Source: Dactylis glomerata (Eukaryota > Streptophyta > Magnoliopsida > Poales > Poaceae). Taken from it: a stretch of 64,000 nt of DNA. The position numbers were made by a program, and so were the translations under genes. The stretch is taken from assembly GCA_007115705.1 (NCBI GenBank), contig QXEO01001040.1, positions 358,693 to 422,692 of the forward strand. The letters are read 5' to 3'. The first letter of the stretch is position 1. Each line of letters begins with the position of its first letter. Below the pieces are notes generated by a model. It was not told the DNA's origin, searched no databases, and saw only the letters and a list, made by a program, of their open reading frames with translations. Positions 57,423 through 64,000 of this stretch are shown in pieces.

Positions 57423-60400
57423 TTAGGATCGCTTCGGTCGTAACCATGGAGTATCTTCACCATTTAACGCGATGCTTGGGTCAATATTCACTCTGAAGGG
57501 TGGAATTTCATCAAACTTATTATAATCTTCTGACATGTCTGTCTTATCCTCAACTCCCACGATGTTTCTTTTCCCTGAAAGAACTATGTGACGCTTTTGC
57601 TCATCGTAGGATGTATTCGTTACCTTATGTTGTCTATTTTTCGGTTTGGAGGACATGTCTTTCACATAGAAAACTTGAGCCACATCATTGGCTAGGACGA
57701 ATGGTTCGTCTCTGTAACCAAGATTGTTGAGATCCACTGTTGTCATTCCATACAGCTGGTCTACCTTTACCCCTACTCCATCCAGCTTGACCCATTTGCA
57801 CCGAAACAAAGGGACTTTAAAAGAAGGTCCATAGTCAAGTTCCCATATCTCCTCTATGTAACCATAATAGGTGTTCTTTTGCCCGTTGTTGTTTGTTGCA
57901 TCAATGCGGACACCACTATTTTGGTTGGTGCTCTTTTTTATCTTGGGCGATTGTGTAGAATGTATTCCCATTTATCTCGTACCCTTGAAAAGTCAATATA
58001 GTCAAAGATGGTGACCCGGCCAACAAGTATAGCTGATCTCCAACAATGTTGTTATTTATGAGATGTGTCCGCAACCAACCGCCGAAAAGAGCCATATGTT
58101 TATGTGTAATCGAGGAGTCAGACTGAGCCGGGTGTTGGGAGCGTACAATATTCTTGTGTTCAGTGATATACGGGGCCACCAAGGTGGAACTTTGTAGAAC
58201 TGTGTAGTGTGCTTGAGTGAAAGAAATCCCGTCCATATAATACATTGATTTCTTTCCTAACGTGCCTTTTCCACTTAGTCTCCCCTCATGCCGCGATTCA
58301 GGAACACCAATCGACTTAATGTCAGGGATAAAGTCAACACAGAACTCAATGACCTCCTCTGTTCTGTAGCCCTTGGAGATGCTTCCTTCTGGCCTAGCAC
58401 AGTTTTGAACATATTTCTTGAAGACTCCCATGAACCTCTCGAAGGGGAACATGTTGTGTAGAAATACAGGACCGAGAATGGCAATCTCTTCGACAAGGTG
58501 AACCAGGAAATGCGTCATAATATTAAAGAAGGATGGCTAGAACACCAACTCAAAACTAACAAGACATTGGGCCACATCCTTCTGTAACCTTGGCAGAATA
58601 TCTGGATTGATTACCTTCCGAGATATTGCATTGAGGAATGCACATAGCTTAACAATGGGTACGCGAACATTTTTCGGTAGAAGCCCCCTTGATGCAACCG
58701 GAAGCAACTGCGTCATAATCACGTGACAGTCATGAGACTTCAGGTTTTGGAATTTTTTCTCTGTCATATTTATCATTCCCTTTATATTTGACGAGAAGCC
58801 AGACAGCACTTTGATACTTGAAAGGACTTCAAAAAAGATTTCCTTCTCTGCTTTGGTAAGAGCGTAGCTCGCAGGACTTAAGTGACGCCCTTTATCTGTC
58901 TTATTCTGTGGATGCATGTTGTTTGGGTCTTTCATACGTTGCTGATCCTCCCGTGCTTCTGGTGTATCTTTTGTTTTTGCATACACGCCCAAAAATCCTA
59001 GCAGGTTCACGCAAACATTCTTCGCAATGTGCATCACGTCGATTGAAGAGCGAACCTCTAGGCCTTTCCAATACTCAAGCTCCCAAAATATAGATTTCTT
59101 CTTCCACATGGGTGCGTGTCCGGTAGTGACGTCATTTGGAACAGATTGACCGCCAGGATCCTTTCCAAAGATTACTTCTAGGTCCCTGACCATATCAAAT
59201 AAATCATCACCAGTACGGAGTTCAGGCTTTGGCCGGTGATCTGCCACACCTCTAAAATGCTTGCCTTTCTTTCTTACGGAATGCGTGGTCGTAAGAAATC
59301 GACGATGCCCCAAGTACACAATCTTCTTGCATTTTTCCAAATATATACCGTCAGTCTTATCTAAATAGTGCGTGCATGCATTGTATCCCTTGTTTGTTTG
59401 TCCTGAAAGGTTACTAAGAGCAGGCCAATCATTGATGGTTACGAAAAGCAACGCTCGTAGGTCAAATGGCTCCTGTTTGTGCTCATCCCATGCACGTACA
59501 CCTGGTTTGGCCCACAACTGTAAGAGTTCATCAACTAATGGTCTTAGATACACATCAATATTGTTGCCGGGTTGCTTCGGGCCTTGGATGAGCACTGGCA
59601 TCATAATGAACTTCCGCTTCATGCACAACCAAGGAGGAAGGTTATAGATACATAGAGTTACAGACCAGGTGCTATGACTGCAGCTCTACTCCCCAAAAGG
59701 ATTCATGCCATCTGTACTTAGACCAAACCTTAAGTTCCTTGCGTCGCCTGCAAAGTCTGGGTAGTCTCTCTCAATTTTTCTCCACTGCGACCCATCAGCG
59801 GGGTGTCTCAACATCGTGTCTTTCTTACGGTCTTCTTTGTGCCATCGTAACAACCTAGCATGCTCTTTGTTTCTAAACAGACATTTCAGCCGTGGTATTA
59901 TAGGAGCATACCACATGACCTTGGCAGGAACCCTCTTCCCGGGGGGCTCGCCATCAACATCACCAGGGTCATCTTGTCTGATCTTATACCGCAGTGCAGT
60001 GCATACTGGGCATGCTTCCAAATTCTCGTACTCCTCACCGCGGTAGAGGATGCAGTCATTAATGCATGCATGAATCTTCTGCATCTCTAATCCTAGAGGG
60101 CAGAGAACCTTCTTTGCTTCGTACGTACTGTCAGGCAATTCATTATCCTTTGGAAGCTTCTTCTTCATTATTTTCAGTAATTTCTCAAATCCCTTGTCAG
60201 ATAAACCAGTCTCTGCCTTCCATTGCAGCAACTCCAGTGTGGTACCGAGCTTTGTGTTCCCATCTTCACAATTTGGGTACAACTTCTTTTTGTGATCCTC
60301 TAACATACCCTTTAACTTCCGCTTCTCATTTACACTTTCTGCTTCTCTGTGTGCATCAACGATGGCCCGACGAAGATCATCATCAGGCTCATCTGATGCC

Positions 60401-60824
60401 TCTTCATCTTCAGCTTCTCCTGTCCCTTTAGCTTCAGCTTCCCTATTGCAGTATCACCGTATTCAGGGTACATATCATCATCCTCTTCTTCTTCATTATC
60501 TTCCATTATAACCCCGCTTTCTCCGTGCTTGGTCCAACAATTATAGCTAGGCATGGAACCTTTCCGAAGCAGGTGGGGGTGAAGGATTTTCCAGGAAGAG
60601 TATTCCTTCTTGTTCCCACAGTCAACACATGGACAACACATAAAACCATTCTGAATGTTTGCCCGAGCCACATCGCCAAAATTACGAAGACCTTCAATGA
60701 ACTCGGAAGTGCGTCGGTCACCGTACATCCATTGTCGTTGGTTCATCTGCGTCATATAATTAGGTTTACCAATACTATTACAGAACATCATAAATAATGA
60801 AATGACCACTGTATATCGAAACAT
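57423..60824 (-). pseudogene. CACTA TnpD-type transposase
   Basis: The transposase binds the ends and catalyses cutting and joining of the element. Domains in order: Transpos_assoc (WMYGDRRTSEFIEGL, CPCVDCGN; 60824-60450); Transposase_21 core (LEACPVCTALRYK, FGLSTDGMNPFG, PPWLCMKRK, DEHKQEPFDLRALLF, SIDVMHIAKNVCVNLLGFLG); DUF4218 (FLVHLVEEIAILGP, NMFPFERFMGVFKKYV; to about 57990); DUF4216 (YYGYIEEIWELDYGPSFKVP, FRCKW; to 57423). Defects: a frameshift near 60445, in-frame TAG at 59686-59688 and 58537-58539, and a frameshift near 57945 in an A run. Apart from these four lesions the gene is full length, so inactivation is fairly recent. Confidence 0.9.
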
Positions 60825-61070
60825 GCATTTGTATCAATGACAAATGAAAGGATAGAGTTGCTAACCTCGATCGAGGAGGAAAGAACGAGGACAAGACCTA
60901 AATATCGCTCGGGCACCTCATATCATTTTTATTTTGTGTGACCTTAAGTAGCATCATGCTCTTAGGCATTTCATCAAACACCTCTTGTGCATAGGGGAAA
61001 AAATCAAACTAGCACACCTCCTCTCACACCTTCCACAGAAAAAACAGAGGAGAGGACTGGTAGGTGGGTG

Positions 61071-61079
61071 TATTTATAG
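61071..61079 (-). promoter_or_regulatory. TATA box of the CACTA transposase
   Basis: Minus-strand GCCTATAAATACACCC, 250 bp upstream of the first long coding frame and directly inside the right subterminal repeats. This is the expected promoter position in CACTA elements. Confidence 0.65.
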
Positions 61080-61083
61080 GCAG

Positions 61084-61350
61084 GACCTTTAGCACCGGTC
61101 CATGTCCAAAACCGATGCAATAGGGAAGCCTTTAGCACCGGTTCGTGCCACGAACCGGTGCTAAAGGGTCTGGCGCCTGCCACGCGGCAGACGCGGCACT
61201 TTTAGCACCGGTTCGTGGTACGAACCGGTGCTAATGGTTCCTAACGAACCGATGCTAGAGCTCCACGGGCTCTATTTAGTTTTCTGGCAGCTCGAACCGG
61301 TGCTAAAGCACCCCTTTAATCTGGGTTCGTAAATCAACCGGTGTTAAAGC
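61084..61350. repeat. Right subterminal palindromes of the CACTA element
   Basis: Units include a 39-bp palindrome at 61129-61167 and a similar one at about 61200-61237, plus single GCACCGGTT motifs. They flank the transposase TATA box. Confidence 0.85.
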
Positions 61351-61393
61351 TTTTTACAGCTCCAAACGAAAGCCCTATTTTCTACTAGTGAAG

Positions 61394-61913
61394 CTGCGTT
61401 AACTTTTCCACTCAAGTGCTTAATGGATGGAATCCATATAGATTAGGATTATGTAATGATCATGTATGCGCATATGGATATGTAGCTTGTATGAAGCAAG
61501 ATCAGCGTTTTGAATGCATGTGTTCGCTCCGTTTTGCGACTTTTCTAACTCACAAGCTAGCCTTCCCAAACAGGTCGGAAAATTTGTGAAGCTAATTCCA
61601 CTGCAGCTTGTGCTGTGCTTGCTGGGACGACATGCATCGAGCACATGACTATTGCTAAAAAGTGCTTGGGTGCTGGTTGTCACCTTCTGGCACTCGATTT
61701 CGGTCCGTCGGATGGAGCCACGACGGACGTGATCCTGGCACGCGTGCGCAGCCTTACGCGAAGCGTTCCGACAGCTTCTCTCCTAGGGTCCCACATGATG
61801 CGTGTCGGAGAGAGAGAGGACCCTTTTGACACTGCTCTGCCTCTCCCTCACCCCGTCCTCGTTCCCCATTTCATTTCCCGTCCTGCGATTTAGGGTTTCG
61901 CCTTGACGAGTTC
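61394..61913 (+). other. Right flank of CACTA, promoter- or leader-like sequence
   Basis: The part from about 61690 is GC-rich and ends in a CT-rich stretch (CCTCACCCCGTCCTCGTTCC) and TTTAGGGTTTCG just before an ATG at 61914, resembling a plant 5' leader. No clear TATA box is seen. Confidence 0.35.
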
Positions 61914-62138
61914 ATGCCATCGGTCAGCTCGGCAGCGAAGAGCTCGGCGGCGGAGAGCATGTCACGCAAGATCAGGGTGAAATCAACGGAGGAGGGCGAG
62001 CAGCGCGCTAATGTGGTGGGCTCGTCGGCGCCGGGCGAGCCGCGTGCTAGTGTGGTGGGCTCGTCGGCGGAGGGCCAGCTGCGCGCTAGGGCATTGTGCT
62101 CGTCGTCCGGAGACCGTGCTTGCGGGCAGGAGGTGTAG
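61914..62138 (+). CDS. Small hypothetical frame with 13-residue repeats
   Basis: A 74-residue frame starting MPSVSSAAKSSAAESMSRKI. Residues from about 30 onward are three copies of a 13-residue repeat (RANVVGSSAPGEP, RASVVGSSAEGQL, RARALCSSSGDRA), encoded by a 39-bp tandem repeat at 62003-62119. The other two frames are also open over the repeat. No domain is recognised. The leader-like sequence upstream makes transcription plausible, but this could also be part of an unrecognised transposon. Confidence 0.3.
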   Translation: MPSVSSAAKSSAAESMSRKIRVKSTEEGEQRANVVGSSAPGEPRASVVGSSAEGQLRARALCSSSGDRACGQEV

Positions 62139-63155
62139 TTCTCGTCGGCGCAAGGCGGAGGGAGACAGACGTCGGCAACGGCTGGGGCTCAATCGACGAC
62201 AGGAGGTAATCCCCTTGATCCAGATTTGCTAGCCCAGTCTAATATGCGCGATTCGATCAGAACGAAATCATGCTAGATATATGTGTGTATGCGTTTTTGT
62301 TACCCTTACCCGCCTGTGACTTCTCAAGATGGATTTACAACGCCATGGTGCTACTACTTCCGCCTGCACAAATTTTGTTCGATTATTGCTATACATGGCT
62401 GCTCTTCTAGAATTTTTGGGCTAGTAGCTCTGAATCTGTGTTGCAGAAACATTTCGAGGCATCACAGATACTCTGTACTGTCATTTTATCCAGGATGCTA
62501 GCTCATTTACTCAAATAATCAAGCACAAGTTTTATAGTGTTGTGGTTTGTTAAAGCCAAAAGCTAGCTTCTTGTAATTACTGTGAAATTTCTGTAGTGGT
62601 ATTGTTCAGATGTGAAAATCAGTTCGTTTATGCATTTCTCCGAAGCAACGCTGATGTTACCTTGGTGTCTGAACATTTTTCTTCTGTGACTAATAATTTC
62701 TTACTTTTATTATGGCTAGATAATATTCCACGTGCTCCACTTTCATTCCAAGGTTGCAGTTTTATTCTTGAGAACATATATTTGCAGGCCTTTTTGCGTG
62801 AAGGGGAGACTTGAAGGGGGGAGATCATTCCAAGGCGCAACGACATCAAGGAAGAGTCCACAGCGGCGACGGCGATGAGGCCATCTGTGGCCGTGGTCAT
62901 GAGTGGCATAGTGTGGGAAGCGTCGAAGTAGGTAGCTTAAGCTTTGGTTGTGCATGTCGTGAAGCTAGTGATAGATATTTAAGCTAGCTGAAATTCTTGT
63001 CCTTGTTAACTTCTTGCTATGCACTGTGTTGAACTTTAAGTTATGGACATGGCTAGCCAGCATCCGGTTTGTCCATCCCAGCATCCGGGTCCTGGTTTGT
63101 ACGCCAGAGCATCTGGATGTTGGTTTGCATGACAAAGCACCCAATCAGGGGGAAA
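62139..63155. other. Unassigned sequence
   Basis: No recognised gene. GCATCCGG/GCATCTGG-type motifs recur at 63060-63120. Short frames only. Confidence 0.35.
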
Positions 63156-63464
63156 GTAATTGAGTTGTTCTGATAACATGCTTAACTTGGCTTCTGAAAG
63201 TAATTGAGTTGTTTTGATTTATACCTTAGTTGGCTTCTAAAAGTAAATGAGTTGTTTTGATACTATGCTTATGTTGGCTTCTGAAAGTAATTGAGTTGTT
63301 TAGGTAATTACGCATAAGTTGGTTTCTGAAAGAAAATTAGTTGTTTTGATACCATGCCTAACTTTTCTTCTAAAAGTAATTGAGTTGTTTGCATAATTAT
63401 GGCTAAGTTGGTTTCTAGAAGTAATTAAGTTGTTTTGATAATTACGCCTAACTTGGCTTCTGAA
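63156..63464. repeat. Minisatellite, about 44-bp unit, seven copies
   Basis: Units start AGTAATTGAGTTGTT and end TTGGCTTCTGAA, with periods of 43-46 bp and moderate divergence. Related shorter motifs (CATGGCTAAGTTGGTTT) continue at 63833-63886 and 63970-64000, so the repetitive tract reaches the window edge. Confidence 0.85.
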
Positions 63465-64000
63465 CTAATTGATACAACTTGCATGGATAGCTAACTGATG
63501 CTTAGTAACTTTCTTGTATCCAACTTTAAAGAAGCCATTTAGTTTGACATAGTAGCCAATTTAATTCATCATAACATGCACATTGTCTCTTGGTTGTTCA
63601 TTCTCTGATACAACATTTTCTCTCTCTTTTCTGTATACTCTGCTTGGAGATTTGGAACTGAATAAAACTAAACTGAAAAAGCACTTCAGGGGTACCACCC
63701 ACCTTGACAGGAAAGACACTAAGCGTTTCTCCACATGTTAACTTCCTTTTTTATCTACATGTTATGACATCCTTTTATGCTGATGAACCGTTTGAACCAC
63801 ACAATTTGCAAGTACTACTAATTTGTCTAATTAAGTTGGTTTTTAAACATGGCTAAGTTGTTTGACAAGCATGGCTAAGTTAGTCAATAAATTCATATTA
63901 TTTGATTCTCTGTCACCATGCCTTACTTCTGTTTTAAGTTTTGCATCTTTGGCTCATTAATTTGGTTGTCAAACATGGCTAAGTTGGTTTCTGGAACCAA
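63465..64000. other. Unassigned sequence with scattered repeat motifs
   Basis: AT-rich. It contains three copies of the CATGGCTAAGTTGGTTT-type motif and no credible coding frame. Confidence 0.4.

Larger units (their letters stand above)
49546..61390 (-). mobile_element. CACTA (En/Spm) DNA transposon
   Basis: The left end CACTGGTGGAAAA and the inverted right end CACTAGTAGAAAA (two mismatches) are flanked by AAG (49543-49545, 61391-61393), the three-base duplication of CACTA elements. Palindromic GCACCGGTTCG subterminal repeats lie at both ends and also in the middle. Two genes on the minus strand are present: a TnpD-type transposase (57423-60824) and an eight-exon TnpA-like/Ulp1 gene (49999-53798). 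Both are damaged, so the 11.8-kb copy is full length but inactive. It resembles Triticeae Jorge/Caspar-type elements; the family name is tentative. Confidence 0.92.

Noticed and set aside
1..64000. tRNA, rRNA, CRISPR or organelle-derived insertions.
   Set aside because: I saw no cloverleaf-like tRNA gene, rRNA signature, spaced short repeats or plastid/mitochondrial gene motifs. A tRNAscan and organelle search would settle this.

Overview
The window looks like intergenic DNA from a large grass genome, most likely Triticeae (wheat, Aegilops, rye or barley). The main clues are the LTR retrotransposon families: a BARE1/WIS/Angela-type Copia LTR, Gypsy LTRs beginning TGATACGTC with a primer-binding site reading TGGCGCCGTTGCCGGGGAGG, and a CACTA transposon with GCACCGGTTCG palindromes. 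I see no intact host gene, tRNA, rRNA or CRISPR array. Almost everything recognisable is a transposable element (TE) or a TE remnant, nested several layers deep. Most coding segments carry frameshifts or stops.

Layout. 1-211: Copia RNase H remnant. 214-4998: truncated Gypsy element A, minus strand. 4999-21659: long-LTR, gag-only retrotransposon, minus strand, in the unusual form LTR-internal-LTR-internal-LTR; the middle LTR is a recombinant of the outer two. 21660-31525: sparse region with short retroposon fragments, a Helitron-like segment, a Stowaway MITE and two LINE fragments. 31529-49428: Harbinger-like DNA transposon with a TTA duplication, carrying a GC-rich gene. It is split by Gypsy element B (32300-48376), whose gag is in turn split by a BARE1/WIS/Angela-like Copia element (38792-46773). 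49546-61390: 11.8-kb CACTA transposon with an AAG duplication, a transposase gene and an eight-exon gene ending in a Ulp1-type protease. 61394-64000: right flank with a small repeat-coding frame and a minisatellite.

How the pieces relate. The target-site duplications and the way split reading frames rejoin order the insertions: Harbinger-like first, then Gypsy B, then Copia. LTR divergence counted by eye agrees (about 4-5% for Gypsy B, about 1-1.5% for the Copia). Several elements lack their own enzymes (the gag-only tandem element, Gypsy A and B, the degraded Copia) and must have been mobilised by related autonomous copies. The CACTA element repeats the order palindrome cluster, TATA box, gene at its right end and again in its middle. 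All substitution and age figures are hand counts from reading the sequence, not computed alignments.
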